The notes: generated from the letters alone by a model not told the origin. A DNA stretch of 64,000 bases from an uncultured Lysobacter sp. (GCA_946480055.1 CAMLID010000010.1:16981-80980); one strand, 5' to 3'. Shown: positions 8,532 to 17,537, counted from the first letter of the stretch. Made by a program: numbers and translations.

Positions 8532-9551
8532 TCAGAGGTCGTGGACGCCGTCGATTTCCACGCGCAGTTCGCGACGGCAGACCGCGGCCTGCAGCACGAC
8601 GCGCTGCACGCCGGGCAGACGCGCGTCCAGCGCGGCCATCACCGCCGGCACTTCCTCGCGGTCGCGCACGTAGACCTTGAGCCGCGAGCCGGCGCCGAAG
8701 CGGATCGGCAGCGAGGGCCGCTGCACGCGCGCGGCGGCGATCAGGCTGTCGAAGTTGGCCAGGGTTTCGTCGAGCTGGGTGTCGACCGAATCGATGTGGC
8801 GCGACTCGTGGCCGACGATCGCCGCGGTGCCCGACAGCAACAGCGGTATCGCACTGCCGGCCGGCGGCAGCATCGCGCGGGCGAAGCTGGGCGGCTGCGG
8901 GCCGTACTGGCGCGGGTAGCGGTAGGCGCTGACCTGGCGCGGGTTCTCCAGCGGTGTGCCCGGCGTACGCGAGGCCAGCCAGTACACCTGCAGGCGGCGG
9001 GTTTCGCTGCCGTCGGCGACCTTGCCGATCGCGGTCGCGGCCGGCAGCTGGGCCGGATCGAAGTCGCCCAGGCCGGCGGCGCGGCCGACGCAGAACACGC
9101 GGTAGCGCTCGGCGTCGCCCTGACCCACGGTGATGCCGTCGAGGTAGTTCCAGATCCGCAGCAGGTGCCGATAACCGCGCTCGCGGGTGAATTCGGTCAT
9201 GCGTGCGTAGATCGCCTCGGCGGCCGCGCCGAGGCCATCGTTGATGTTCACGCCCGGCGGTTCGTCGAGTTCGATCGCGCCGAACTGCAGCGCGCCGTCC
9301 TCGGCCCAGACCAGGTCGCCGTCGCGGCCGCAGGCCACCGGTGCCGACCCGCGCCAGACTTCCAGGCGGGTCTCGCCGTAGGGCTCCAGGGCCACACGCA
9401 CGTAACGCGGGTCGTCGTGATGCGGGGCGTCGGCGCCGAAGCCGAACACCGCCAACACGTCGTCGTCGGCCAGCACGGTCGCCGGCGCGGCGTCGGTGTA
9501 ATCGACGCTGTAGCGCGGCATCGGCGCCACCACGGTCGCGGCCGCGCTCAC
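8532..9551 (-). CDS. xanB2: Chorismatase XanB2/LenB2 (3- and 4-hydroxybenzoate synthase)
   Basis: Cleaves chorismate to 3-hydroxybenzoate, the aryl starter of xanthomonadin-type pigments, and to 4-hydroxybenzoate, which feeds ubiquinone and in Lysobacter enzymogenes (LenB2) influences antifungal HSAF production. 339 residues from GTG 9551, which overlaps the halogenase stop (GTGA); ATG 9521 (329 residues, MPRYSVDYTD) is the alternative. Family features include EPPGVNINDGLG, LLRIWNYLDGITVGQGD, AYRYPRQYGPQPPSFARAM, LLSGTAAIVGHESRH and a C-terminal ARLPGVQRVVLQAAVCRREL. This is the FkbO/Hyg5/XanB2 type. It is coupled to the halogenase gene upstream. Confidence 0.93.
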   Translation of the reverse strand: MSAAATVVAPMPRYSVDYTDAAPATVLADDDVLAVFGFGADAPHHDDPRYVRVALEPYGETRLEVWRGSAPVACGRDGDLVWAEDGALQFGAIELDEPPGVNINDGLGAAAEAIYARMTEFTRERGYRHLLRIWNYLDGITVGQGDAERYRVFCVGRAAGLGDFDPAQLPAATAIGKVADGSETRRLQVYWLASRTPGTPLENPRQVSAYRYPRQYGPQPPSFARAMLPPAGSAIPLLLSGTAAIVGHESRHIDSVDTQLDETLANFDSLIAAARVQRPSLPIRFGAGSRLKVYVRDREEVPAVMAALDARLPGVQRVVLQAAVCRRELRVEIDGVHDL

Positions 9552-10954
9552 GGATTGCCCTGCTGCAGCGTGTCGCCGCGGAAGTCGACGCCGACCTGGC
9601 GTTTGCGCCGCAACCAGCCGCGCAGCGCCTGCGGCGCCATACGGATCGCGGTCAGGGCGTAGATCAGGCGGAACATGCGCAAGCGGCGCAGCACCGCCGG
9701 GTTGTCGAACACGTCGCCGGCCAGCATCGAGATGACCGCCTGCTCGATCTGCCAGTAATTGCGCGGCTCGCTGAACAGCGTGCGCATCACCGGCGTGGTG
9801 AAGCGGTAGATGAACCACTGGAAATGCTTGAGGCCGCGCTTGAGGCGCTTGACCATCGCGCGCTGCAATGCGGCTTCGCTGGCCGGATCGCGCAGCGCGC
9901 CGTCGACCACTTCGGCCGCCTGCTCGCCGCTGTTCATGCCCAGGTACACGCCGGAGGAGAACACCGGATCGACGAAGGCGTAGGCGTCGCCGACCATGAC
10001 CCAGCCCGGGCCGGTCATCTGGGTGCAGGTGTAGGAGTAGTTGCCGGTCACGTGGACCGCGCCGACCCGCTGCGCGCCCTGCATGCGCGCCCACACCTGC
10101 GGCTCGGATTCCAGGGTCTTCATCAGGAACGTTTCGGTCTCGCCGCGGCGCTGCTTGAGGTATTCGGGGAAGCACACCGCGCCGACGCTCATCACGTCCT
10201 TCTGCAGCGGGATCAGCCACATCCAGCCGTGCGAGAAGCGCTGCACGGTGATGTTGCCGGCGTCTTCGCCGTCGCGGCGCTCGACCCCGGTGAAGTGGCT
10301 GAAGATCGCCGCCGACTGGTGCAGCGGATTCTTCTTCTTGAGCTTGAGCTGGCTGCCGAAGAACGCGTCGCGGCCGCTGCCGTCGATGACGTAGCGCGGG
10401 CGCACGGTCAGGGCAGCGCCGTCGGCGGCGCGCGCATGGACCACGGACGGACGGCCGTCGGCGCCGAACTCGACCTTCTCGACCTTGACCCGCTCGCGTG
10501 CGTCCACGCCGTTGGCCTGGGCGTTGCGGAACAGCAGCTGGTCGAACTCTTCGCGCTTGACCTGGTAGGCGTAGCCGAACTTCGGGTTCAGCGCGCGCTC
10601 GAAGCGGAAGGTGTTGTAGTTGCGCTCGTCGATGGGGAACTCGGCGCCGGGCTTGTGGGTGCCGATCGCCTTGACCTGCTCGAGCACGCCCAGGCGTTCG
10701 AGGATGGGCAGGTTCATCGGCAGCAGCGACTCGCCGATATGGAAGCGCGGGTGCGCGTCCTTCTCCAGCAGCAGCACCTTCCAGCCCTTGCGGGCGAGCA
10801 GGGTCGCGGCGGTGGTGCCGGCGGGGCCGCCGCCGATGACCAGCACGTCGGGGCTGAGGGCCTCAGGCTTGGGGTCCGCCGGGTCGGCGGCGTCGTTCAG
10901 GTTGTGGTCCGGGCGGGCGTCGGCGGGGCCGGACGCAGGAATGGCTGAGCTCAT
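9548..10954 (-). CDS. Flavin-dependent halogenase-like oxidoreductase of the pigment cluster
   Basis: 468 residues. FAD-binding GGGPAGTTAA (41-50), the GESLLP motif near 75 and DGSGR at 191-195 place it in the flavin monooxygenase/halogenase superfamily. The halogenase signature GWxWxIP is intact at 243-249 (GWMWLIP). Xanthomonadins of Xanthomonas are brominated, and such clusters carry this enzyme, so halogenation of the aryl polyene is plausible; it could instead act as an oxidoreductase. A residue 1 at 10954 is preferred; an in-frame ATG at 10975 would add seven residues. It is divergent from the ACP operon across a 122-bp shared promoter region. Confidence 0.88.
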   Translation of the reverse strand: MSSAIPASGPADARPDHNLNDAADPADPKPEALSPDVLVIGGGPAGTTAATLLARKGWKVLLLEKDAHPRFHIGESLLPMNLPILERLGVLEQVKAIGTHKPGAEFPIDERNYNTFRFERALNPKFGYAYQVKREEFDQLLFRNAQANGVDARERVKVEKVEFGADGRPSVVHARAADGAALTVRPRYVIDGSGRDAFFGSQLKLKKKNPLHQSAAIFSHFTGVERRDGEDAGNITVQRFSHGWMWLIPLQKDVMSVGAVCFPEYLKQRRGETETFLMKTLESEPQVWARMQGAQRVGAVHVTGNYSYTCTQMTGPGWVMVGDAYAFVDPVFSSGVYLGMNSGEQAAEVVDGALRDPASEAALQRAMVKRLKRGLKHFQWFIYRFTTPVMRTLFSEPRNYWQIEQAVISMLAGDVFDNPAVLRRLRMFRLIYALTAIRMAPQALRGWLRRKRQVGVDFRGDTLQQGNP

Positions 10955-11076
10955 CCGCAGATGATAGCCCGCCATCCGTGATCGCTGTCCCGGTCCCCCC
11001 GGCCGAACCGGCGGTTGCGCGCGGCCGCCCGATGCCGGATCGTGGCGCACCTTGCCGCCCGTAGTTGGATCGTCCG

Positions 11077-11346
11077 ATGTCCGAACAAAGCCCCGCCGAA
11101 CGCGAACTTGCGCAGCTCCTGGTCGAAAGCCTGAACCTGGAAGACGTCGATCCGGCGCAGATCGACCCCGAGGCGGCGTTGTTCGGCGACGGCCTGGGCC
11201 TGGACTCGATCGACGCCCTGGAGCTGGCGCTGGCGGTGTCCAAGCAGTACGGCTTCCAGCTGCGCTCGGACAGCGACGAAAACCGCCGCATCTTCGGCTC
11301 GCTGCGCGCCCTGTCGGCGCACATCGAGCAGAGCCGGGCGGCCTGA
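11077..11346 (+). CDS. Acyl carrier protein of the aryl polyene pathway
   Basis: 89-residue ACP. The phosphopantetheine site is Ser44 in GLGLDSIDALELAL. The length and the helix pattern are typical. It is the first gene of the plus-strand pigment block and the only ACP in the window, so it should carry the growing aryl polyene between the ketosynthase, reductase and dehydratases. A TTG at 11065 is in frame but ATG 11077 gives the normal N-terminus. Confidence 0.93.
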   Translation: MSEQSPAERELAQLLVESLNLEDVDPAQIDPEAALFGDGLGLDSIDALELALAVSKQYGFQLRSDSDENRRIFGSLRALSAHIEQSRAA

Positions 11347-11396
11347 GCGCCGCCGCGCCCGGCCCGTCGCCCGTCGCGGACGCCGAACCCAAGGCC

Positions 11397-12086
11397 ATGA
11401 CCGGCGCCGTGCTGCGGCTGCTGCTGGCGATCGCCTATCCGGCGCTCGCGCACTGGGCCAGCCACGACGGCGGCGGCTGGCCGGCGGTGGTCGCCCTGGT
11501 CGACCTGACCCTGATCGTGCAGATCGAGGCGTTGCTGCGGCTGCGCATCGGCGCCTGGCTGCTGTTCGCGGCCATCGTCGCGGCGCTGGTCGCGCTGGCC
11601 GGCACGATCTGGCCGCAACTGCTGCTGCTGGCGCCGCCGATGCTGTTCACCGGCGCCCTGGCGTGGTGGTTCGGGCGCAGCCTGCGCGCGCCGCGCGAGG
11701 GCCTGATCACCCGCATCGTCGCCGCCCTGGACGGCTGCACGCCGCAACAGCTGCCGGCCGACGTCTACCGCTACTCGCGCAAACTGACCGCGATCTGGGC
11801 CTGGTTGCTGGGCGGCCTGGCGCTGGCCAATACCGTCCTGGCGCTGATCGCGGTGCCCGGCGGGGTGCTGGCGCGACTGGGGCATACGCCGCCGATCGCG
11901 ATCGGCCAGGACCAGTGGTCGCTGTTCGCCAACCTGCTGAACTACGGCATCGTCGGCGGCTTCTTCGTCGGCGAGTACCTGTTCCGCAAGCGCCTGTTCC
12001 AGAACCGCCCCTACCGCAACTTTTGGGATTTCCTGCGGCGCATGGCCGCGCTGGGGCCTTCGTTCTGGCGCAGCCTGTTCGATTGA
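11397..12086 (+). CDS. COG4648-type integral membrane protein of aryl polyene clusters
   Basis: 229 residues with about six hydrophobic helices and a conserved C-terminal FFVGEYLFRKRLFQNRPY, followed by a soluble tail ending RSLFD. Proteins of this type recur in aryl polyene and xanthomonadin clusters; no activity has been shown that I can name. It starts 50 nt after the ACP stop. The product probably acts at the inner membrane beside the exporter and acyltransferase of the same operon. Confidence 0.8.
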   Translation: MTGAVLRLLLAIAYPALAHWASHDGGGWPAVVALVDLTLIVQIEALLRLRIGAWLLFAAIVAALVALAGTIWPQLLLLAPPMLFTGALAWWFGRSLRAPREGLITRIVAALDGCTPQQLPADVYRYSRKLTAIWAWLLGGLALANTVLALIAVPGGVLARLGHTPPIAIGQDQWSLFANLLNYGIVGGFFVGEYLFRKRLFQNRPYRNFWDFLRRMAALGPSFWRSLFD

Positions 12087-12163
12087 CGCCAGGATCGGCA
12101 TGGCGCTGCGGCCGGGTGGCTTATCCTGTCGTTCGACCGATCCGCCAGCCGAACATCGCCCGC

Positions 12164-12445
12164 ATGCAATTCGTCATCGCCGCCGATCATCCCAGCCTGC
12201 CCGGGCATTTCCCCGGCCAGCCGGTGGTGCCGGGCGTGGTCGTGCTGGAGCGTGTGTTGGAGGCGATCGAATCCGGCCACGGACCCCTGGCCGCGTTACG
12301 CCTGCCGCAGGTGAAGTTCGCCCAGCCGCTGCTGCCGGGCGAAACCGCGCGCATCGAACTCGACGGCGCCGCGCCCCGCTGGCGCTTCCGGGTGCTGCGC
12401 GACGAGACCCTGCTGGCCAGCGGCGAAGTCGTGGCCGCGCCGTGA
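12164..12445 (+). CDS. Short hotdog-fold 3-hydroxyacyl-ACP dehydratase (ApeI-like)
   Basis: 93 residues, shorter than FabZ (about 150). It keeps the FabZ core HFPGQPVVPGVVVLERV with catalytic His15 and a Glu at 29. It should remove water from 3-hydroxyacyl-ACP to form the polyene double bonds, possibly with the second dehydratase at 16430-16861. Its stop overlaps the acyltransferase start (GTGA). There is no strong Shine-Dalgarno before the ATG at 12164. Confidence 0.85.
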   Translation: MQFVIAADHPSLPGHFPGQPVVPGVVVLERVLEAIESGHGPLAALRLPQVKFAQPLLPGETARIELDGAAPRWRFRVLRDETLLASGEVVAAP

Positions 12446-13470
12446 ACGCCGAGCACTGGAAGCAGCGCCCCGAGGGCGGCAGCCCGTTCGCGCTGTGGCT
12501 GATCGGCTGGATCGCCCGGCGCGGCGGACGCGGTCTGGCGCGGCTGTGCCTGTACCCGATCACCGCTTACTTCGTGGCCGTGCGCGGTCCCGAGCGGCGC
12601 GCCTCGCGCGACTACCTCACGCGCGTGCTGGGCCGGGCGCCGAGCCTGTTCGAGATCGCCCGCCACATCCACACCTTCTCCGCGACCATCCTCGACCGCC
12701 TGTTCATGCTCGGCGGGCGGATGCATTACTTCGACGTGCGCGTGAGCGGCCTGGACGAGATCCACGCCCAGCACGGACGCGGCGGCGCGCTGATCTTCGG
12801 TTCCCACCTGGGCAGCTTCGAAGCCCTGCGCGTGCTCGCGCGCAGCGCGCCGGAGGTGCAGGTGCGGGTGGTGTTCGACAAATCGCACAACCCGGCCATG
12901 ACCCGGCTGCTGGATTCGCTGGACCCGCGCATCGCCGCCGGAGTGATCGACGCCGGCCAGGACGGTCCCTCGATCGTGCTGGCGGTGAAGCAGGCGCTGG
13001 ACGAGGGCGCGCTGGTCGCGCTGCTGGTCGACCGCGCCCGCCCCGGCGAGCCCTGGCTGCGCACGCCGTTCCTGGGCGCGCCGGCGCCGTTCCCGGTCGC
13101 GCCCTGGCTGGTCGCGGCGACCCTGAAGGCGCCGGTGTTGCTGGCCTTCGGCCTGTACCGCGGCGGCGCCCGCTACGATCTGGTGTTCGAGCCGTTCAGC
13201 GACGGATCGGTGATCGCGCGCCAGGATCGACCGCGTGCGTTGCCGGCGATGATCGAACGCTACGCCGCGCGCCTGCAGCACCACGCCTGCGACGCGCCCT
13301 ACAACTGGTTCAACTTCTACGACTTCTGGCATGCCGATGACGCGGTTCAAGACAGCACAGCTCACGACGGCGTCGCCGACCCGGGCGCGCACGACGATCC
13401 GGCCGCAGCGCTGGGCCTGGGCGCTGGCGCTGGCCTGCGCCGCCGGCTCGCTGTACGCCGCTCCCCCTGA
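12442..13470 (+). CDS. LpxL/HtrB-like acyltransferase of the pigment cluster
   Basis: 342 residues. The lysophospholipid acyltransferase motif HxxxxE is at 122-127 (HLGSFE) and the family block DRARPGEPW with TPFLG follows. It probably transfers the polyene acyl chain to a lipid anchor at the inner membrane. The start is GTG 12442, coupled to the dehydratase. The conserved part ends near NWFNFYDFWHADD; the last ~45 residues are Ala/Gly/Arg-rich and are read from the same DNA as the N-terminus of the next gene, giving a 140-nt out-of-frame overlap. Confidence 0.86.
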   Translation: MNAEHWKQRPEGGSPFALWLIGWIARRGGRGLARLCLYPITAYFVAVRGPERRASRDYLTRVLGRAPSLFEIARHIHTFSATILDRLFMLGGRMHYFDVRVSGLDEIHAQHGRGGALIFGSHLGSFEALRVLARSAPEVQVRVVFDKSHNPAMTRLLDSLDPRIAAGVIDAGQDGPSIVLAVKQALDEGALVALLVDRARPGEPWLRTPFLGAPAPFPVAPWLVAATLKAPVLLAFGLYRGGARYDLVFEPFSDGSVIARQDRPRALPAMIERYAARLQHHACDAPYNWFNFYDFWHADDAVQDSTAHDGVADPGAHDDPAAALGLGAGAGLRRRLAVRRSP

Positions 13471-14101
13471 GCCGGCCGCGGCGCCGACGCCCGACGCGGG
13501 CGCGACGGTGGACCCGGACTGGATCCTGTCGCGGCTGGCGCAGCCGGCGGCGATGCGGACCTCGTTCGTCGAGATCCGCGGTTCGGCGCTGCTCAAGGCG
13601 CCGCTGCGGCTCAGCGGCGAATACCAGCGGCTGGAAGACGACACCCTGATCCGCGAAGTGCGCGCGCCGTATGCGGAGACCACCACCATCCGCGCCGGCG
13701 AAGTGAAGATCCAGCGCGCCGGCAAGGCCGCACGCACTTTCTCGCTGGCGCGTGCGCCGGAACTGGCCGGCCTGCAGGCCAGCTTCGGCGCCTTGCTGGC
13801 CGGCGACCGCAAGCGTCTGGAACAGCACTACCGCGTCGCCGCCGAAGGCACGCACCAGCAATGGACCATGGTCCTGACTCCGCGCAGCAATGCGGTCGCG
13901 GCCAAGCTGCAGGGCATCACCCTGCGCGGGCGCGGCGCCGAACTGCGCTGCATCGAAGCGCGCCCGGCGCGTTCGGACGCCAGCGGCGGGATCGAGCTGC
14001 AACGCACCTTGCTGGCCGGCGCCGCGCGCGAGGCGGCCGGCATCGTCGACGCCAGCCAGCTCGCTGCGCTGTGCCGCGGCCACGGCACAGCGCAGCGATG
14101 A
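13331..14101 (+). CDS. LolA-like periplasmic (lipo)protein carrier of the pigment cluster
   Basis: 256 residues. Positively charged leader, then a hydrophobic signal segment RWAWALALACAAGSLYAAP (about 27-45). The mature part has LolA-like features: MRTSFVEIRGSALLKAPLRL, RLEDDTLIREVRAPYAETTT and a DUF1571/LolA-type beta fold. Such proteins in aryl polyene clusters are thought to carry the lipidated pigment across the periplasm. No later in-frame start exists before the signal segment, so the overlap with the acyltransferase gene appears real. It couples to the exporter by ATGA. Confidence 0.83.
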   Translation: MPMTRFKTAQLTTASPTRARTTIRPQRWAWALALACAAGSLYAAPPEPAAAPTPDAGATVDPDWILSRLAQPAAMRTSFVEIRGSALLKAPLRLSGEYQRLEDDTLIREVRAPYAETTTIRAGEVKIQRAGKAARTFSLARAPELAGLQASFGALLAGDRKRLEQHYRVAAEGTHQQWTMVLTPRSNAVAAKLQGITLRGRGAELRCIEARPARSDASGGIELQRTLLAGAAREAAGIVDASQLAALCRGHGTAQR

Positions 14102-16443
14102 CGCCAGCGCGTCGTCTTGCCCTGGCGCTGCTGTGGCTGGCCGCGCTCGCGCTCGCGGGCTGGGCGATCAGCCAGCGCCTGCAACTCAGCGGCGACCTGC
14201 GCCGCTTCATGCCCAGCGCGCAGACCCCGGCGCAGAAGCTGCTGATCGACGAACTCGGCGAAGGCCCGGGCTCGCGCCTGCTGCTGGTGGCCTTGTCCGG
14301 CGATACCCCGCAAGCGCTGGCCGCGCAGTCCGAGGCGATGCGCAATGCGCTCGCGACGAAGCCGGAATTCAAGCTGGTCGCCAACGGCGCCGACCTCGGT
14401 CTGGACGCGATCCCCGAACGCCTGCGTCCCTACCGTTATCTGTTGTCGCCGACGCTGGATACGAACCTCTTCGACGCGGCCTACCTCGGCGACGAACTGC
14501 AGGCGCGCGTGCAGGACCTGGGCTCGCCGGCCTCGGCGATGCTGGAACCGCTGCTGCCGAACGATCCGACCCTGGAAACCCTGAAGCTGGCCGAGGCCTG
14601 GCAGCCGGCGAACGCGCCGCAGCGTTTGCACGGCGTTTGGTTCGACCGCGCCGGCCGCGAAGCGCTGCTGGCGCTGGAAACACGCGCCGCCGGCTTCGAT
14701 CCCACCGGCCAGCAGGCCGCGATCGACGCGATCCGCGCCGCGTTCGCGCAGGCGCGCGGCGCCTCGAAATCGCAACTCACCCTGAGCGGGCCGGGCGCGT
14801 TCTCGGTCGAGATCGGCGGCCGCACCGCGCGCGAGGCCAGCCTGATCGGCACCATCGACAGCCTGGTGTTCGTGCTGCTGCTGTGGCTGGCCTACCGCAG
14901 CTGGAAGGCGCCGCTGCTCGGCGGCCTGCCGCTGGCCAGCGCCGGCCTGGCCGGGCTGGGCGCGGTCGCGCTGCTGTTCGACGGCGTGCATGGCATCACC
15001 GTCGCGTTCGGCTTCACCCTGATCGGCGTCGCCCAGGACTATCCGATCCACCTCTTCAGCCATCAGCGTCCGGGCCTGTCGCCCTGGGCCAGCGCGCGCG
15101 CGCTGTGGCCGACCCTGGGCACCGGCGTGGCCTCGACCTGCATCGCCTACCTGACCTTCATGGTCTCCGGCGTCGACGGATTGAAGCAGCTGGCGGTGTT
15201 CACCATCGTCGGCCTGGGCACGGCCGCGTTGACGACGCGCTTCGTATTGCCGGCGCTGATCGATCCTTCGCCGCGCGACGCCGCCGGTTCGGCCTGGCTG
15301 GCGCGCGCCTGGGCCGCTCTGGCGCGATTGCCGCGGCTGCGCGGCATCGGCATCGCGGTGCTGGCCGCGCTGGCGTTGGCGCTGGCCTGGCTGGCGCCGG
15401 GCCCGTTCTGGCAGAACGATCTGGCCAAGCTCACTCCGGTGCCGGCCGACGCGCTCGCGCGCGATGCGCAACTGCGCGGCGAACTGGGCGCGCCCGACGT
15501 GCGTTACGTGATCGCGCTGGAAGCCGGCGACGCCGAAGCCGCGTTGCGCGGTTCCGAACGCCTGCTGCCGGCCTTGGACCGGCTGCGCGCGCAGGGCGCG
15601 ATCGCCGGCTACGACCTGGCCGCGCGCTACCTGCCCAGCGCCGCGACCCAGCGCGCACGCCAGATCAAGCTGCCGGGCGCGGCCACCTTGGACGCGGCGC
15701 TGGCCAGCGCGGTCGCCGACAGTCCGTTCCGCACCGATGCCTTCGCCGGTTTCACCGCCGATGTCGCCGCCGCACGCAGCGCGCCGCCGCTGACCGCGGC
15801 CGATCTCGACGGCACCCCGCTCGCGGCCAGCGTCGCCGGCCTGCTGCTGCAGCGGCCCGGCCATGCCACCGCGCTGGTGTCGCTGAGCGGCTTGAACGAT
15901 CCGGCCGCGGTCGCGCGTATCGCCACGGCGCACGGCGCGCAGCTGCTGGACTTGAAGCAAGCCTCCGAATCGCTGGTCGCCGCCTACCGCGGCCGCGTGC
16001 TGTGGGCGCTGGCGCTGGCGGCGGTGCTGCTGGCGGCGACGGTGTGGATCGCGCTGCGCTCGCCGCGGCGGGTGCTGCGGGTGCTGGCGCCGATGGCGCT
16101 GACCACGCTGCTGATCCTGGCGGTGCTGCGCGGTCTGGGCATCGAACTCAACCTGTTCCACCTGGTCGCACTGATCCTGGCCGCCGGCCTGGGCCTGGAC
16201 TACGCGCTGTTCTTCGACCACGCCGGCGACGACTACGCCGAACAACTGCGCACCCTGCACGCGGTGATCGTCTGCAGCCTGACCACGCTGTTGGTGTTCG
16301 CGTTGCTGGCGCTGTCGTCGATCCCGGTGCTGCGCGCGATCGGCGCCACGGTCGCGCTGGGCGTGGCCTTCAACTTCGTGCTCGCGCTGCTGATCGTGCG
16401 CGAGCCGGCGACCATGCAGGGCGACGCCGATGCGCACGCGTGA
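14098..16443 (+). CDS. MMPL/RND-family exporter of the pigment cluster
   Basis: 781-residue inner-membrane protein with the duplicated MMPL layout: an N-terminal helix, a periplasmic domain (about 30-245), five or six helices, a second helix and periplasmic domain, then a final helix bundle. The conserved region GFTLIGVAQDYPIHLFSHQR and its second-half counterpart AAGLGLDYALFFDHAGDD carry the membrane Asp residues used for proton coupling. It likely exports the finished aryl polyene lipid. The start overlaps the LolA-like stop, and its end overlaps the next dehydratase gene by 14 nt. Confidence 0.9.
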   Translation: MTPARRLALALLWLAALALAGWAISQRLQLSGDLRRFMPSAQTPAQKLLIDELGEGPGSRLLLVALSGDTPQALAAQSEAMRNALATKPEFKLVANGADLGLDAIPERLRPYRYLLSPTLDTNLFDAAYLGDELQARVQDLGSPASAMLEPLLPNDPTLETLKLAEAWQPANAPQRLHGVWFDRAGREALLALETRAAGFDPTGQQAAIDAIRAAFAQARGASKSQLTLSGPGAFSVEIGGRTAREASLIGTIDSLVFVLLLWLAYRSWKAPLLGGLPLASAGLAGLGAVALLFDGVHGITVAFGFTLIGVAQDYPIHLFSHQRPGLSPWASARALWPTLGTGVASTCIAYLTFMVSGVDGLKQLAVFTIVGLGTAALTTRFVLPALIDPSPRDAAGSAWLARAWAALARLPRLRGIGIAVLAALALALAWLAPGPFWQNDLAKLTPVPADALARDAQLRGELGAPDVRYVIALEAGDAEAALRGSERLLPALDRLRAQGAIAGYDLAARYLPSAATQRARQIKLPGAATLDAALASAVADSPFRTDAFAGFTADVAAARSAPPLTAADLDGTPLAASVAGLLLQRPGHATALVSLSGLNDPAAVARIATAHGAQLLDLKQASESLVAAYRGRVLWALALAAVLLAATVWIALRSPRRVLRVLAPMALTTLLILAVLRGLGIELNLFHLVALILAAGLGLDYALFFDHAGDDYAEQLRTLHAVIVCSLTTLLVFALLALSSIPVLRAIGATVALGVAFNFVLALLIVREPATMQGDADAHA

Positions 16444-16861
16444 GGCGATCGCCGCGCTGATCCCGCACCAGGGCGCGATGTGCCTGTGGGAAGAAGTGCT
16501 GGATTGGGACGCCGACAGCATCCATCTGCGCAGCCACGGCCACCGCGATCCGGCGCACCCGCTGCGCAGCGGCGGGCGCCTGCGTGCGGTGCACCTGTGC
16601 GAATACGGCGCGCAGGCGATGGCGGTGCACGGCGGCCTACTCGCGCAAGTGGCCGGGGAGGCGGCGCGTCCGGGCCTGCTGGTGGCGCTGCGCGGCGTCG
16701 AATTGCACCTGGCGCGCATCGACGACCTGCCCGGCGCGATCGAAGCGCGGGCGCGCAAGCTGATCGACGGCGGCGGCAGCTGGCAGTACGAGTTCGCCCT
16801 GCACCACGACGGCGCCTTGCTCGCCTCGGGCCGGGCAGCGGTGATGCTGCGCCCGGACTGA
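16430..16861 (+). CDS. ApeP-like 3-hydroxyacyl-ACP dehydratase
   Basis: 143 residues, hotdog fold. The N-terminal LIPHQGAMCLWEEVLDW matches the ApeP dehydratases of aryl polyene clusters, with the likely catalytic His at 13. The segment HLCEYGAQAMAVHGGLLA is the family's central helix. It would pair with the shorter dehydratase upstream to form the conjugated chain. It overlaps the MMPL gene by 14 nt, showing it belongs to the same operon. Confidence 0.87.
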   Translation: MRTREAIAALIPHQGAMCLWEEVLDWDADSIHLRSHGHRDPAHPLRSGGRLRAVHLCEYGAQAMAVHGGLLAQVAGEAARPGLLVALRGVELHLARIDDLPGAIEARARKLIDGGGSWQYEFALHHDGALLASGRAAVMLRPD

Positions 16862-16936
16862 GCGTTCACGGCGCCGGCGGCGGCGCGTTCCAGGTAGGTA
16901 TCGCGCGCGTTCGCGCACCGCTGCCGGAGAACCGCC

Positions 16937-17422
16937 ATGGGCATCGAATTTGAGCTGCTGAGCGTGGAGCCGTACCGGTCCGCCGGCCAGTTCGGCCACA
17001 ACTTCACCCTGCGCATCGCCCTGAAGGAGCGCGACAACGCGCGCCTGAACTGGATCGAGCGCACCGACCGTCCCTATGTGGCCGGCATGGAGCCCGACAC
17101 CTGGACCGACCTGTACCAGCTTGTGCACGGCCAGTCGACGGTGTTCAACGGCTGGAACCAATCCCAGGACGACAGCGGCGCGGTCACCGTGAGCTTCGTG
17201 GATCCGCCGTCGATGCGGATGGAGCCGTATGCGCGGCGCACGCTGCAGTTCTGGATCGTGGTCCTGGACGGCAACGGCGACGACTGGGCGGTGTGGCAGG
17301 GCATCCAGGAGCTGGCCTGCACCGACACCGGCGCGATCAGCACCCAGACCCTGGCCCAGACCTCCAGCGACAGCGGCGACGACGGCGATCCGCCGTATCC
17401 GGAAGGTTTCTCGCCGTACTGA
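16937..17422 (+). CDS. Unrecognised 161-residue protein inside the pigment operon
   Basis: I do not recognise a family. The protein is soluble, has no signal peptide and no membrane segment, is rich in aromatic and acidic residues (SVEPYRSAGQFGHNFTLRI, EPDTWTDLYQLVHGQSTVF) and ends in a disordered acidic tail (SSDSGDDGDPPYPEGFSPY). A beta-sandwich is possible. GGAGAA lies 8 nt before the ATG, so it is well translated. It sits 75 nt after the dehydratase and 115 nt before the reductase, on the same strand, so it is probably part of the pigment transcript. Confidence 0.75.
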   Translation: MGIEFELLSVEPYRSAGQFGHNFTLRIALKERDNARLNWIERTDRPYVAGMEPDTWTDLYQLVHGQSTVFNGWNQSQDDSGAVTVSFVDPPSMRMEPYARRTLQFWIVVLDGNGDDWAVWQGIQELACTDTGAISTQTLAQTSSDSGDDGDPPYPEGFSPY

Positions 17423-17537
17423 ATCGCGCCGCGGCGGCCGCGATACCGACGCGCAGACCGCCGTGCCGGCGCATGCCGCTTCCTCCGTGGCCGCGCTGCG
17501 CGGACAATCGCGGTTTCCGTCGCCGCGAGTCCAACGC

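Noticed and set aside
8211..8680. Short plus-strand frames between the small membrane protein and xanB2
   Set aside because: They lie in family-B repeats or antisense to xanB2 and show no Shine-Dalgarno.
13828..17064. Long minus-strand open frame opposite the LolA-like and MMPL genes
   Set aside because: Low-complexity Arg/Gln-rich translation, no family match, and the opposite strand encodes clear proteins.
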